Counted from the stretch's first letter, positions 18,870 to 28,585 are shown. The stretch: DNA of 64,000 nt from Sphingomonas sp. 37zxx (GCF_000786205.1 NZ_JROH01000001.1:62001-126000), one strand, 5' to 3'. Notes: generated from the sequence alone by a model not told the origin. Numbers and translations are program-made.

Positions 18870-19598
18870 ATGGATCGTATCGTCTATGACCGGATGGCGG
18901 CGCACGACACTACCCATTGGTGGTATCGCGCGCGGCGCGACATTCTGGCGGATTATGTCGCGCGCGAGGGTGGATTGCCCGCCGATGCGCGGATCCTCGA
19001 GATTGGCTGCGGCACCGGGCATAATCTGCCGATGCTGGCGCGCTTCGGCGAGGTCGATGCGATCGAGATTGATCCAGCCGCTGCCGAATTCGCCAGCGCA
19101 CGGCTGGGCAAGCCGGTCGGCACCGCGCCGCTGCCGCAGCTCACCGGGGTGGCGCGCGGCAGTTATGACATGGTCGCGGTGCTGGATGTGGTCGAGCATA
19201 TCGAGGACGATGTCGGCGCGCTGCGCGGGATCGCCGATACGCTCAAGCCCGGCGGCTGTGTTCTCATTACCGTGCCCGCGCACCCCTGGATGTGGTCGGC
19301 GCATGATGTGGTGAACCATCATCACCGCCGCTATTCCAAGGCGACGCTGGGCGCAGCGCTGACGGAGGCAGGGCTGACGCATAATGGCCTTCGCTATTTC
19401 AACTCGCTGCTGTTTCCGCTGGCGGTGGGCGCGCGTGCGTTCGGGAAGCTGACCGGCAAGGACGACAGCGACGATTCACCGCCGCCGGGGCCGGTCAATG
19501 CGCTGTTCGAGACGGTGTTCGGGTTCGAGCGGCATTTGATCGGGCGGGTGCCGTTGCCGCCGGGGCTGTCGATCATCACGATCGCGCGGAAAGGCTAG
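18870..19598 (+). CDS. Class I SAM-dependent methyltransferase
   Basis: 242 residues. The SAM-binding motif I is ILEIGCGTGHN, with the acidic post-I residue in VDAIEIDP and motif IV-like MVAVLDVVEHIEDDVGAL. The N-terminal HWWYRARRDIL motif is typical of methyltransferases found in polysaccharide loci. It starts 13 bases after gtrA and likely shares its mRNA. The substrate may be a sugar or lipid intermediate of the same pathway; this is inferred from location only. Confidence 0.82.
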   Translation: MDRIVYDRMAAHDTTHWWYRARRDILADYVAREGGLPADARILEIGCGTGHNLPMLARFGEVDAIEIDPAAAEFASARLGKPVGTAPLPQLTGVARGSYDMVAVLDVVEHIEDDVGALRGIADTLKPGGCVLITVPAHPWMWSAHDVVNHHHRRYSKATLGAALTEAGLTHNGLRYFNSLLFPLAVGARAFGKLTGKDDSDDSPPPGPVNALFETVFGFERHLIGRVPLPPGLSIITIARKG

Positions 19599-19605
19599 AT
19601 CGTCT

Positions 19606-19697
19606 TGCCGGGCTAGACCCGGCATCCAGGACGGAGTTTGCCACCAGCTTATCGCTTGTGGTGGATCGTGCAGCTGGACCCCGGATCAAGTCCGGGG
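19606..19697. repeat. Two hairpins of an intergenic repeat
   Basis: TGCCGGG and CCCGGCA (19606-19612 and 19618-19624) flank CTAGA, and CCCCGGA and TCCGGGG (19679-19685 and 19691-19697) flank TCAAG. The second hairpin is part of a very common proteobacterial repeat (GGATCAAGTCCGGGGTGACG). It lies between the convergent methyltransferase and gtrB genes, and the gtrB stop codon falls in the second loop. Confidence 0.75.
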
Positions 19698-20711
19698 TGA
19701 CGAAGGAGGAGCCGGGGTGACCGCCTCGCCCATCTGCCCGTCGCCGGCGCGATAGCCAAGCGTCGCCACCCCCTGCACCGGCCCGGCGACATCGGCGACC
19801 AGATAGAGCGGGCGGCGTTTCGATTCGACGTATAGCCGCCCCAGATATTCGCCGATCATCCCCAGCACGAACATTTGCACCGCGCCCAGGAACACCGTCA
19901 CCAGCATCATCGACGTCCACCCCTGCACCGCGCTGCCGGTGAAGAAGCCGATGCCGATATAGATCAGCAGCAGGAACGACAGCGCGAACAGCCACATGCC
20001 GATATGGCTGGCGAAGCGAAGCGGCGCGGTCGAGAAGCCGGTGACCGCGTCGAAGGCGAAGCTGAGCATTTTCGACAGCGGATATTTGGTCTCGCCGGCA
20101 TGACGCTCGGCACGGTCATAGGCGAAGGGCACTTGGCGGAACCCGACCCACGCCACCATCCCGCGAATGAAACGCGCCTGTTCGGGCATCGACAGCAAGG
20201 CATCGAGCGCGCGGCGGCTCATCAGGCGGAAGTCGCCGGTGTCGAGCGGGATCGGCGTGTCGGTGACGCGATCGAGCACGCGGTAAAACACAGCGGCGGT
20301 CAGCTTTTTGAAAAAAGTTTCGCCTTCGCGTCGGCGGCGCACGGCATAGACGACGTCAGCCGATTCGGCGGCCATCACCGCGCGCATCTGCGGCAGCAAT
20401 TCGGGCGGATCCTGTAGATCGGCGTCGAGGATCAGGATCTGCTCGCCCGAGCATAGATCGAGGCCGGCGGTGAGCGCCAATTGGTGGCCGTGGTTGCGCG
20501 ACAGATTGATCGCCACCAGCCGGGGGTCGGCGGCGGCAAGCCGCTGCATCACCGGCCAGCTTTCGTCGCGCGATCCGTCATTGACCAGGACGATCTCATG
20601 GTCGTTGCCGACCGCATCGATCGCCGCAGCCGACACCCGCGCATGCAGCGTGTCGAGGCAAGCAGCCTCGTTGAAACAGGGAATGACGATCGAAAGCGCG
20701 GGGCGGTGCAT
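19686..20711 (-). CDS. gtrB: GtrB-like glycosyltransferase family 2
   Basis: 341 residues. A cytoplasmic GT-A domain shows LSIVIPCFNEA, VNDGSRD, and the DXD-type DADLQDPPELL; two C-terminal membrane spans follow (about residues 230-250 and 265-290), then the conserved IGEYLGRLYVESKRRP. This is the GtrB/DPM1 type that transfers a nucleotide sugar to undecaprenyl phosphate. The last five residues (SSPRT) and the stop codon come from an intergenic repeat, so the natural tail has been altered. Partners are gtrA and the GT-C-like gene. Confidence 0.92.
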   Translation of the reverse strand: MHRPALSIVIPCFNEAACLDTLHARVSAAAIDAVGNDHEIVLVNDGSRDESWPVMQRLAAADPRLVAINLSRNHGHQLALTAGLDLCSGEQILILDADLQDPPELLPQMRAVMAAESADVVYAVRRRREGETFFKKLTAAVFYRVLDRVTDTPIPLDTGDFRLMSRRALDALLSMPEQARFIRGMVAWVGFRQVPFAYDRAERHAGETKYPLSKMLSFAFDAVTGFSTAPLRFASHIGMWLFALSFLLLIYIGIGFFTGSAVQGWTSMMLVTVFLGAVQMFVLGMIGEYLGRLYVESKRRPLYLVADVAGPVQGVATLGYRAGDGQMGEAVTPAPPSSPRT

Positions 20712-20807
20712 GGCCCGGCTTTAGCCGAAGCAGCGGGGAGGGCAAATAACGCTTCGTCGCTCCCCCGCCGCCCGCTTGCTGGCGGAACGGCGGGAGGCGT
20801 TGGCGGC

Positions 20808-21905
20808 TTATGCCGCTTCGGTTTCCAGCGTCGGATAATCGGTATAGCCCTCGGGGCCACGCGAATACCAAGTGGGGACGTCATCCTTGGTCAATGGCGC
20901 GTCCTGTTCCAGCCGCGCCGGCAGGTCGGGATTGGCGAGGAACGGGCGACCGAAAGCGACCGCGTCCGCAGCACCCGATTCGACGACGTCGCGGGCGCGT
21001 GTGCCGTCGAAATCCTGGTTGAGCACGAGCACGCCGTCATAGGCCTTGCGGAAGGCGGGCGAGATCGGCGGCTGGGTGGTCGAGCCGAACGTGCCGTCGG
21101 GGCCGGGTTCGCGCAGTTCGACAAAGGCCAGCTTCTTGCCCGACAGATAGTGCGCGATCGGCAGGAACAACGCCTCGGGATTGCTGTCGATCACCCCCTG
21201 GGTGTCGCCATTGGGCGAGAAGCGTACCGAGGTGCGATCGCCGCCGGCGACATCGACGATCCGGTCGATCGCCTCGCGCAGCAGGCGCGCGCGATTTTCG
21301 GGGCTGCCGCCATATTCGTCTTCGCGCAGGTTAGTGTTGTCGCGCAGGAACTGGTCGATCAGATAGCCATTGGCTGCATGCAGCTGCACCCCGTCAAAGC
21401 CGGCATCGAGCGCGTTTTGCGTCGCGCGGGCGTAATCGTCGAGCACGCGCTGGATGTCGTCGAGCGTCGCTGCGCGCGCCATGCCATAGCCGCGCTTTTC
21501 GCCGCTCGATAAATAGGTGCGGACCGAGCCGGGTGCCTGCGTCGCCGAGGACGACAGGGGCGCGTCGCCGCCGAGGAAATCGGGGTGGACCAGCCGGCCC
21601 ATGTGCCAAAGCTGGGCGACGATCCGGCCGCCGGCCTTGTGAACCTGTTCGAGCACCGGCTTCCAACCTTCGACTTGTTCGTCGGTCCACAGGCCCGGGG
21701 CATAGGCCCAGCCAAGCCCTTCGCGGCTGATGCCGGTGGCTTCGCTGATGATTAGGCCTGCAGAGGCGCGCTGCGCGTAATAGTCGCCCATGATCGCCGT
21801 TGGCACGCTGTCTTGCGTCGCGCGACCGCGGGTCAGCGGGGCCATCAGCACTCGGTTGGGCGCTTGCACTGCGCCAAGGGTAATCGGATCGAACAAACCA
21901 GCCAT
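20808..21905 (-). CDS. Alkene reductase of the old yellow enzyme family
   Basis: 365-residue FMN-dependent TIM barrel. Family motifs: LMAPLTRGRA, QLWHMGRLVHPDF, the substrate-binding LHAANGYLIDQF (His and Asn), DEYGGSPENRARLL, and the FMN phosphate-binding VAFGRPFLANPDLPAR. It should reduce activated C=C bonds or nitro groups using NAD(P)H. The ATG at 21905 is used; a frame reaching 21941 adds 12 residues. It is divergent from the DMT transporter, with a 56-base promoter region. Confidence 0.93.
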   Translation of the reverse strand: MAGLFDPITLGAVQAPNRVLMAPLTRGRATQDSVPTAIMGDYYAQRASAGLIISEATGISREGLGWAYAPGLWTDEQVEGWKPVLEQVHKAGGRIVAQLWHMGRLVHPDFLGGDAPLSSSATQAPGSVRTYLSSGEKRGYGMARAATLDDIQRVLDDYARATQNALDAGFDGVQLHAANGYLIDQFLRDNTNLREDEYGGSPENRARLLREAIDRIVDVAGGDRTSVRFSPNGDTQGVIDSNPEALFLPIAHYLSGKKLAFVELREPGPDGTFGSTTQPPISPAFRKAYDGVLVLNQDFDGTRARDVVESGAADAVAFGRPFLANPDLPARLEQDAPLTKDDVPTWYSRGPEGYTDYPTLETEAA

Positions 21906-21961
21906 AAGGGGCTCCTTTGAAAGTTTCAGGACGAAACGCAAATGGGGCGCTAGGGGGCGCT

Positions 21962-22927
21962 ATGCACCCCACCAAGTCCACAACCAAAACTACGGTCGAC
22001 CCAAGCCCGGCTCCGGGGATCGGCCCGATCCTTGCGGTGATCGCCGCCAATATCGCGCTCGCCTTTGGCCCATTGTTCGTGCGGATGGCCGATACCGGGC
22101 CGGTCGCGGCTGCCTTTTGGCGAATCGCGCTGGCGGTGCCGGTGCTGCTGATCGCTGCCTTTGCGCTGAAGGAGCGGCCGATCGCTTCGGCGCGGGGGTT
22201 GTGGGGGTTGCTGCTGTTCTCCGGCGTCGCCTTTGCCGCAGATCTGGCGAGCTGGCATTTCGGGATCATGCGCACGACGCTCGCCAATTCGACGCTGTTC
22301 GGCAATTCGGCGACGTTCATCTATCCGATCTATGGCTTTCTGATCGCGCGGATGTGGCCGACGCGGATGCAGGCGGTGGCGTTGCTGCTGGCAGGGCTGG
22401 GCGCGGTGCTGTTGCTCGGGCGATCGGCCGAATTGTCGCCGCGCAACCTGGCGGGCGATATGTTCTGTCTGCTCGCGGGCGTGCTCTATGCCCTTTATTT
22501 CATCCTGATGGCGCGGGCGCGGACGAGGATGCTGCCGGTGTCGGCATTGGCGCTGTCGTCGGTCGCGTCGATCGTGCCGCTGCTGCTTTTCACGGTGTTG
22601 CTGGGCGAACAGATCATGCCGAGCCAATGGACACCGCTTATCCTGCTCGCGCTGATCAGCCAGGTGATCGGCCAGGGGCTGATGATCTATGCGCTGGGGC
22701 ATCTCTCGCCGTTGGTGGTGGGGCTGGCGCTGTTGTTGCAGCCGGTGGTGGCGGGAACGATCGGCTGGGCGATGTATGGCGAGCGGCTGGGGACGCTCGA
22801 CTTGGTCGGCGCGCTGCTGGTCGGGGCAGCATTGGTGCTGGTGCGGCGGGGGGCACCCAAAGCATCGCCCGAGGGGGAGGTGACGAAAGAGCCGTTGCCG
22901 GTGGCGGCGGCGGACCCTAGATCATAA
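21962..22927 (+). CDS. DMT superfamily transporter with two EamA domains
   Basis: 321 residues with ten hydrophobic segments that form two EamA repeats (first around ANIALAFGPLFVRMADTGP, second around FCLLAGVLYALYFILMARAR). Such proteins usually export amino acids, metabolites or drugs. The substrate cannot be read from sequence. The start is the ATG at 21962. Its stop codon shares one base with the COQ9 start codon, so translation is coupled. Confidence 0.87.
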   Translation: MHPTKSTTKTTVDPSPAPGIGPILAVIAANIALAFGPLFVRMADTGPVAAAFWRIALAVPVLLIAAFALKERPIASARGLWGLLLFSGVAFAADLASWHFGIMRTTLANSTLFGNSATFIYPIYGFLIARMWPTRMQAVALLLAGLGAVLLLGRSAELSPRNLAGDMFCLLAGVLYALYFILMARARTRMLPVSALALSSVASIVPLLLFTVLLGEQIMPSQWTPLILLALISQVIGQGLMIYALGHLSPLVVGLALLLQPVVAGTIGWAMYGERLGTLDLVGALLVGAALVLVRRGAPKASPEGEVTKEPLPVAAADPRS

Positions 22928-23607
22928 TGGATTGGAGAATGCCCGTGGCCGACCTGCCCGAAGATGCGACGCTTGAGGAAATCCGTGCAGCGCTTGCCGC
23001 GCGAATCGCCCCCAATGCCGCCTTCGACGGCTGGACGCAGGCAGCGGTCGATGCGACGGCGGCGCAGATCGGTGTCGACCCCGACATCGCCCGGCTGGCG
23101 TTTCGCAACGGCCAGGTCGACATGATCGACGCCTGGTTCGCACAGATCGACCGCGTGATGATCGAGGCGGTGCCGGCAGAGCGGCTGGCGGCAATGAAAA
23201 TCCGCGAGAAGATCGCAGCGTTGGTCGAGGCGCGGCTCGATGCGCTGGCCCCTGATCGCGAGGCGCTTCGCCGCGCGGTGGCGATCCTGGCGATGCCGCA
23301 GCATCTGGCGCGCGCGGCGCGGCTGGGCTGGCGATCGGCCGACCTGATGTGGCGGCTCGCGGGCGATACCGCGACCGATTATAATCACTATACCAAGCGC
23401 GCGATCCTGGGCAGCGTCTATGCCGCGACGATCAGCGTGTTCCTGAACGACGAAAGCGAAGGCCATGTCGAAACGCGCGACTTCCTGGCGCGGCGGATCG
23501 AGGGGATCATGCGTTTCGAAAAGGCCAAGGCCAAGTTGCTGACCCCAAAGACGCACCGGCTGAGCCTGACGCGCTTTATCGGTCGGCTTCGCTATCCGGT
23601 GGTTTGA
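22927..23607 (+). CDS. COQ9 family ubiquinone biosynthesis protein
   Basis: 226 residues, mostly helical, of the COQ9/RpsU-divergent type: TetR-like fold with a C-terminal lipid-binding region. Conserved segments include IAPNAAFDGWTQ, WRSADLMWRLAGD and DYNHYTKRAILGSVYAAT, which are family hallmarks. In eukaryotes and alphaproteobacteria it helps COQ7-type hydroxylation of ubiquinone intermediates by presenting the lipid substrate. Overlaps the upstream transporter by one base. Confidence 0.9.
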   Translation: MDWRMPVADLPEDATLEEIRAALAARIAPNAAFDGWTQAAVDATAAQIGVDPDIARLAFRNGQVDMIDAWFAQIDRVMIEAVPAERLAAMKIREKIAALVEARLDALAPDREALRRAVAILAMPQHLARAARLGWRSADLMWRLAGDTATDYNHYTKRAILGSVYAATISVFLNDESEGHVETRDFLARRIEGIMRFEKAKAKLLTPKTHRLSLTRFIGRLRYPVV

Positions 23608-23653
23608 CGCGGGCGCAAAAGACAACAGAAATCGCTGGCGTTTACTGTGAGTT

Positions 23654-23672
23654 ATTGATAATCGCTCGCAAT
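23654..23672. promoter_or_regulatory. Fur-box-like site before feoA
   Basis: ATTGATAATCGCTCGCAAT, a 19-base AT-rich imperfect palindrome, matches the general shape of Fur sites in Proteobacteria. It overlaps the first possible feoA ATG, which favours the second ATG at 23686. Iron-repressed expression is expected for feoAB. Recognition is by eye only. Confidence 0.5.
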
Positions 23673-23685
23673 GCTTTCGCCGGTC

Positions 23686-23925
23686 ATGAGTCTCGCCCAA
23701 CTGCCGCACGCTTTTCGTGCCGTGGTCGAATCGGTCGATTGGTCGCGGCTCTCCGCGCCTGAAGCCAAGCGGCTGCGCGAATTGGGCCTGGACGAGGGCG
23801 TGTCGGTCGAGATGGTGCATCGCGCGACGATCGGCGGCGGCCCGCTGGCGTGCCGGATCGGGCGGATGACCGTGGCGCTTCGCCGCCATGTCGCGCAGAC
23901 GATCCATGTCGTTCCCGCAGGTTGA
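23686..23925 (+). CDS. feoA: Ferrous iron transport protein FeoA
   Basis: 79-residue SH3-like protein. It shows the FeoA pattern: LSLAQLP-type start, a middle RLRELGLDEGVSVEMV and a C-terminal GPLACRIGRMTVALRRHVAQTIHV. FeoA supports GTPase-driven Fe(II) uptake by FeoB, which follows 29 bases downstream. I chose the ATG at 23686 because the alternative at 23671 overlaps a Fur-box-like site. Confidence 0.9.
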   Translation: MSLAQLPHAFRAVVESVDWSRLSAPEAKRLRELGLDEGVSVEMVHRATIGGGPLACRIGRMTVALRRHVAQTIHVVPAG

Positions 23926-23954
23926 GGCAGCCTGAACAAGGCATTGCCCCGGTC

Positions 23955-25805
23955 ATGAATCAACCTCCTATGGTCGCGCTGGTCGGCAATCCCAATGCCG
24001 GCAAAAGCGCGCTGTTCAACGCGCTCACCGGTGCGCGGCAAAAAGTGGGCAATTATCCCGGCGTTACCGTCGAGCGGCATTCGGGGCGGATGGCGCTTGG
24101 CGATGGACGGCCGGTCGAGCTGCTCGACTTGCCCGGCACCTACAGCCTCGACCCCGAAAGCCCCGACGAGCGGGTGACTCGCGATGTGGTGACCGGGGCG
24201 TTGGCGGGCGAACGCCGGCCGGACGCGCTGGTGGTGGTGGTCGATGCCAGCAATCTCGATAATCATCTGCGTTTTGTCTTGCAGCTCAAGACGCTCGGGC
24301 TGCCGATCGTGCTTGCGCTCAACATGGTCGACCTGGCCGAGCGCGATGGGCTGGTGCTCGATCCGCAGGCGCTGGCCAAGGCGATCGACCTGCCGGTGAT
24401 CGCGACCGTCGCGGTGCGGCGGCGCGGGTTGCCTGAGTTGCGCGAGGCGTTGTCGGCGCTGTTGCTGGCCGGTGCGCCGGCAGCGACGGTGGCGGGTGCG
24501 GTGCCCGAGCTGCATACCTTGCAGCGCGAGGCGCGCGAGCTGGCGCGGATCGCGACGGTAAGCGAAACCAGCGTGCGTCGCTGGACCCATCGGATCGATC
24601 ATATCGTGCTGCATCCGATCTGGGGCACCGCGATCCTGCTGGCATTGTTGTTCACGATGTTTCAGGCGGTGTTCGCCTGGTCCGAAGCACCGATCGGCTG
24701 GATCGAGGACGGGATGGCGGCACTGGGCGGCGCGGTGGCGGCGGTGCTGCCCGATGGTTTCGTCCAATCGCTGATCGTCGATGGCATCATCGCCGGTGTC
24801 GGCGCGGTGATCGTGTTCCTGCCGCAGATTTTGATCCTGTTCGCCTTCATCCTGCTGCTCGAAGCATCGGGCTATATGGTGCGCGCGGCGTTCCTGATGG
24901 ACCGGCTGATGGCCAGCGTCGGGCTGTCGGGGCGCGCGTTCATCCCGCTGTTGTCGAGCTTTGCCTGCGCGATTCCCGGCATCATGGCGACTCGGACGAT
25001 CGATGATGAAAAGGACCGGCTAACCACGATCCTGATCGCGCCGCTGATGACCTGTTCGGCGCGGTTGCCGGTGTACACCATCATCATCGGCGCGTTCATT
25101 CCCGATCGCGCGGTGGGGCCGGGAATCGGGCTGCAGGGACTGGTGCTGTTCGCGCTCTATATCCTGGGGATCGTCGGTGCGTTCGTGGTCGCGCTGGTGC
25201 TGCGCCGGACGGTGGCCAAGGGTGCGTCGTCGGGCTTCATGCTCGAAATGCCGCGCTACCAGATGCCGCAACTGCGCGATTTCGCGATCGGGTTATGGCA
25301 ACGCGCCGAGGCGTTTCTGAAGCGTGCAGGGTCGATCATTCTGCTCACCACGGTGGCGCTGTGGGCGCTGCTGACCTTTCCGCAGGCTCCCACCGGGCAG
25401 AGCCAGGTCGAATATTCGATAGCAGGCAGGATCGCGAGCGGGATCGAGGTCGTGGTCGCGCCGATCGGCTTCAATCATGACATCGCCTTGGCGCTGATCC
25501 CGGCGATGGCGGCACGCGAAGTCGCGGTGGCGGCGATCGGCACCGTCTATGCCGTCGAGGATTCGGAAGGCGAAAGCGGGCAGGCGACGATCCGCGAGCA
25601 GTTACAGGCGCGCTGGAGCCTGCCGACGGCGCTGGCTTTCCTCGCCTGGTTCGTGTTCGCGCCGCAATGTATTTCGACGATCGCGGTGACCAGGCGTGAG
25701 ACTAATGGCTGGAAATGGCCGATGTTCATGCTCGGCTATCTGTTTGCGCTTGCCTATGTCGCGGCGGGGATCACCTATTGGAGCGCGCGCGCGCTGGGAT
25801 TGTAA
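23955..25805 (+). CDS. feoB: Ferrous iron transport protein FeoB
   Basis: 616 residues. The N-terminal G domain shows GNPNAGKS (G1, residues 11-18), DLPGTYSL (G3) and NMVD (G4). A helical spacer is followed by a polytopic core with two Gate domains (including CAIPGIMATRTI and ALIPAMAAREVAVAAIG). It moves Fe(II) across the inner membrane. The ATG at 23955 starts the G domain; a longer frame overlaps feoA and was rejected. Likely Fur-regulated with feoA. No feoC is visible. Confidence 0.95.
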   Translation: MNQPPMVALVGNPNAGKSALFNALTGARQKVGNYPGVTVERHSGRMALGDGRPVELLDLPGTYSLDPESPDERVTRDVVTGALAGERRPDALVVVVDASNLDNHLRFVLQLKTLGLPIVLALNMVDLAERDGLVLDPQALAKAIDLPVIATVAVRRRGLPELREALSALLLAGAPAATVAGAVPELHTLQREARELARIATVSETSVRRWTHRIDHIVLHPIWGTAILLALLFTMFQAVFAWSEAPIGWIEDGMAALGGAVAAVLPDGFVQSLIVDGIIAGVGAVIVFLPQILILFAFILLLEASGYMVRAAFLMDRLMASVGLSGRAFIPLLSSFACAIPGIMATRTIDDEKDRLTTILIAPLMTCSARLPVYTIIIGAFIPDRAVGPGIGLQGLVLFALYILGIVGAFVVALVLRRTVAKGASSGFMLEMPRYQMPQLRDFAIGLWQRAEAFLKRAGSIILLTTVALWALLTFPQAPTGQSQVEYSIAGRIASGIEVVVAPIGFNHDIALALIPAMAAREVAVAAIGTVYAVEDSEGESGQATIREQLQARWSLPTALAFLAWFVFAPQCISTIAVTRRETNGWKWPMFMLGYLFALAYVAAGITYWSARALGL

Positions 25806-25883
25806 CGCGCCCGGAATGTACGAATGTGGCGTTTGGACTTGTGACGGCGCAATTTAACAACGGTTGACCTGGCCGCTGTCGCA

Positions 25884-28574
25884 ATGCAGCAAGAACCCAT
25901 GGCCAGTCTCCCTTCGATCACCAACAATCCCGACATCCGCTTTCTGGGCCGCCTGCTCGGCGACGTCATTCGTGCCTATGGCGGCGAGGAATTGTTCAAG
26001 CGCACCGAATATATCCGATCGACTTCGGTCGACCGGCATCGCGGCGTCGCGGGGGCCGACGCGATCGACCAGGGGCTCGACCGGTTGAGCCTGGACGAAA
26101 CGCTCGATTTCGTGCGCGGGTTCATGCTGTTTTCGATGCTGGCGAATCTGGCCGAGGATCGGCAGGGGATTACGATCGACGAGGGTGCCGATGTCGCGCA
26201 CACGCTGACCCGGCTGGCCGAGGACGGCATCGACCGCGCGCAAGTGATGGCGCTGATGCAGAACGCGCTGATCGCGCCCGTACTGACCGCGCACCCGACC
26301 GAAGTGCGGCGCAAATCGATGATCGATCACCGCAACCGGATCGCCGAGCTGATGGCGCTGAAGGATCGCGGGATTGACGAGACCGAGGACGGCGACCAGG
26401 TCGACGAAGCCATCCTGCGCCAGATCGCGTTGCTGTGGCAGACGCGGGTGCTGCGGCGCGAGCGGCTCTACGTCACCGACGAGGTCGAGACCGCGCTTGC
26501 CTATCTGCGCGACGTGTTTCTGCCGACGCTGCCTGCCTTGTATGCGCGCTGGGACCGGGCGCTGGGCGAGCGTTGCCCGAGTTTCCTGAAACCCGGCAGC
26601 TGGATCGGCGGCGATCGCGACGGCAATCCTTACGTCACCGCCGAATCGCTCGGCCATGCGCTGCGCCGGGCGGCTGAGACTGCGATCGGCCATTATCTTG
26701 ATGCGGTGAACGCGCTGGGGGCCGAGCTGTCGATCTCGACCGAGATTTCGCACGTCAATGGCGAGGTCGGGCGGCTGGCCGAGTCGAGCGGCGATCATGC
26801 GCTGAGCCGCGCCGACGAGCCGTATCGCCGGGCGCTGTCGGGGATTTACGCGCGGCTGGCGGCGACGCACCAGAAATTGGTGGGCAAGCGCCCGCCCTTA
26901 CCCGGCCCGCTGACCGGCGAGGCTTATGATACCCCGCAGGCGCTGCGCGACGATCTGGCGTCGATCGCGCGTGCGCTGGCGGCCAATGGATCGGGGGCGC
27001 TGGCATCGGGCGGGGCACTGGGGCGGTTGATCCGTGCGGTCGAGGTGTTCGGCTTTCACCTGGCGACGCTCGACCTGCGGCAAAATTCGGCGGTGCATGA
27101 GCGCGTGGTCGCTGAATTGCTCAAAGGCGCGGGCGTCGAGGCCGATTATCTGTCGCTCGACGAGGATGCGCGGGTGGCGCTGCTTCGCCGCGAACTTGAA
27201 AGCCCGCGCCCGCTCACCAGCCCCTATGCCGATTATTCGGAAGAGACTGCGGGCGAGCTGGCGATCCTGCATGCGGCGGCGAGCGCGCATGCGACTTATG
27301 GCCGCGAGTGCATCCGCAACTACGTGATTTCGATGGCGCAGTCGGTGTCGGACCTGCTCGAAGTCCATTTGATGCTCAAGGAAGCCGGGCTTTACGTGCC
27401 GGGTGAGCAGCCGCAGGCGCATATCATGGTGGTGCCGCTGTTCGAAACCGTCGCCGATCTCGAGGCGGCGCCCGCGATCATGGCTGATTGGTTCGCCTTG
27501 CCCGAGGTCGCTGCCGTGGCGCGGGCGCGCGGGCATCAGGAAGTGATGATCGGCTATTCGGATTCGAACAAGGATGGGGGTTACCTCACCTCGACCTGGC
27601 AATTGTCGCGCGGATCGACCGCGCTGGCGCCGGTGTTTGAAAAGGCCGGGGTCGCGATCCAGCTGTTCCATGGGCGCGGCGGCGCGGTGGGGCGGGGCGG
27701 TGGGTCTGCGTTCGCGGCGATCCAGGCGCAGCCGCCGGGGACGGTGCAGGGGCGTATCCGAATCACCGAACAGGGCGAGGTGATCGCGGCGAAATACGGC
27801 ACGCGGGCAAGCGCGATGGTGAACCTGGAAGCGATGACTGCCGCGACTTTGCGCGCCAGCCTCGAACCGGTGCGGCTGGCGGCGGCTGATTCGGAGCGGT
27901 TTTGCGCCGCGATGGACGAATTGTCGGCGACCGCGTTCAAGGCGTATCGCGGACTGGTGTACGAGACCGACGGGTTTCGCACCTTTTTCCGCCAGATGAC
28001 GCCGATCGCCGAAATCTCGGGCCTTAAAATCGGGTCGCGCCCGGCGTCGCGCAAGAAATCCGACGCGATCGAGGATCTGCGTGCGATCCCCTGGGTGTTT
28101 AGCTGGTCGCAGGCGCGGGTGATGCTGCCGGGCTGGTATGGCGTCGGCGCGGCGTTGCAGGCGTTCCCCGACAAGGGGCTGCTGCGCGAAATGGCGGCGG
28201 GATGGCCGTTCTTTGCCGCGACGCTGGCGAATATGGAGATGGTGCTGGCCAAGTCCGACATGGGGGTCGCTGCGCGCTATGCTGCCTTGGTCGAGGATCG
28301 GACGATGGCCGATCGCATCTTCGGCCAGATCCGCGATGGCTGGCAGGCGACGCATGACGGGTTGCTGACGATCACCCGCCAGACGCGATTGCTCGAAAAG
28401 CATCCGGCGCTCGAAACCTCGATCCGGTTGCGGACCCCCTATATCGAGCCGCTGAACCTGTTGCAGATCGAATTGCTCAAACGCTATCGCGCCGGCGAGG
28501 ACGATCCCCGGATCGGCGAGGGCATTTTGCTGTCGATCAACGCGATCGCTACGGCGCTGCGCAACAGCGGCTAG
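25884..28574 (+). CDS. ppc: Phosphoenolpyruvate carboxylase
   Basis: 896 residues, close to the normal length. Carboxylates PEP to oxaloacetate, refilling the TCA cycle. The catalytic motifs VLTAHPTEVRRKS (active His), GGDRDGNPYVT, IGYSDSNKDGG and the glycine-rich FHGRGGAVGRGGG loop are all present, and the C-terminus ends normally in ALRNSG. Start ATG at 25884; a second one at 25899 (MASLPS) is possible. Stands alone, with feoB upstream. Confidence 0.96.
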   Translation: MQQEPMASLPSITNNPDIRFLGRLLGDVIRAYGGEELFKRTEYIRSTSVDRHRGVAGADAIDQGLDRLSLDETLDFVRGFMLFSMLANLAEDRQGITIDEGADVAHTLTRLAEDGIDRAQVMALMQNALIAPVLTAHPTEVRRKSMIDHRNRIAELMALKDRGIDETEDGDQVDEAILRQIALLWQTRVLRRERLYVTDEVETALAYLRDVFLPTLPALYARWDRALGERCPSFLKPGSWIGGDRDGNPYVTAESLGHALRRAAETAIGHYLDAVNALGAELSISTEISHVNGEVGRLAESSGDHALSRADEPYRRALSGIYARLAATHQKLVGKRPPLPGPLTGEAYDTPQALRDDLASIARALAANGSGALASGGALGRLIRAVEVFGFHLATLDLRQNSAVHERVVAELLKGAGVEADYLSLDEDARVALLRRELESPRPLTSPYADYSEETAGELAILHAAASAHATYGRECIRNYVISMAQSVSDLLEVHLMLKEAGLYVPGEQPQAHIMVVPLFETVADLEAAPAIMADWFALPEVAAVARARGHQEVMIGYSDSNKDGGYLTSTWQLSRGSTALAPVFEKAGVAIQLFHGRGGAVGRGGGSAFAAIQAQPPGTVQGRIRITEQGEVIAAKYGTRASAMVNLEAMTAATLRASLEPVRLAAADSERFCAAMDELSATAFKAYRGLVYETDGFRTFFRQMTPIAEISGLKIGSRPASRKKSDAIEDLRAIPWVFSWSQARVMLPGWYGVGAALQAFPDKGLLREMAAGWPFFAATLANMEMVLAKSDMGVAARYAALVEDRTMADRIFGQIRDGWQATHDGLLTITRQTRLLEKHPALETSIRLRTPYIEPLNLLQIELLKRYRAGEDDPRIGEGILLSINAIATALRNSG

Positions 28575-28585
28575 GCCATCAGGGT

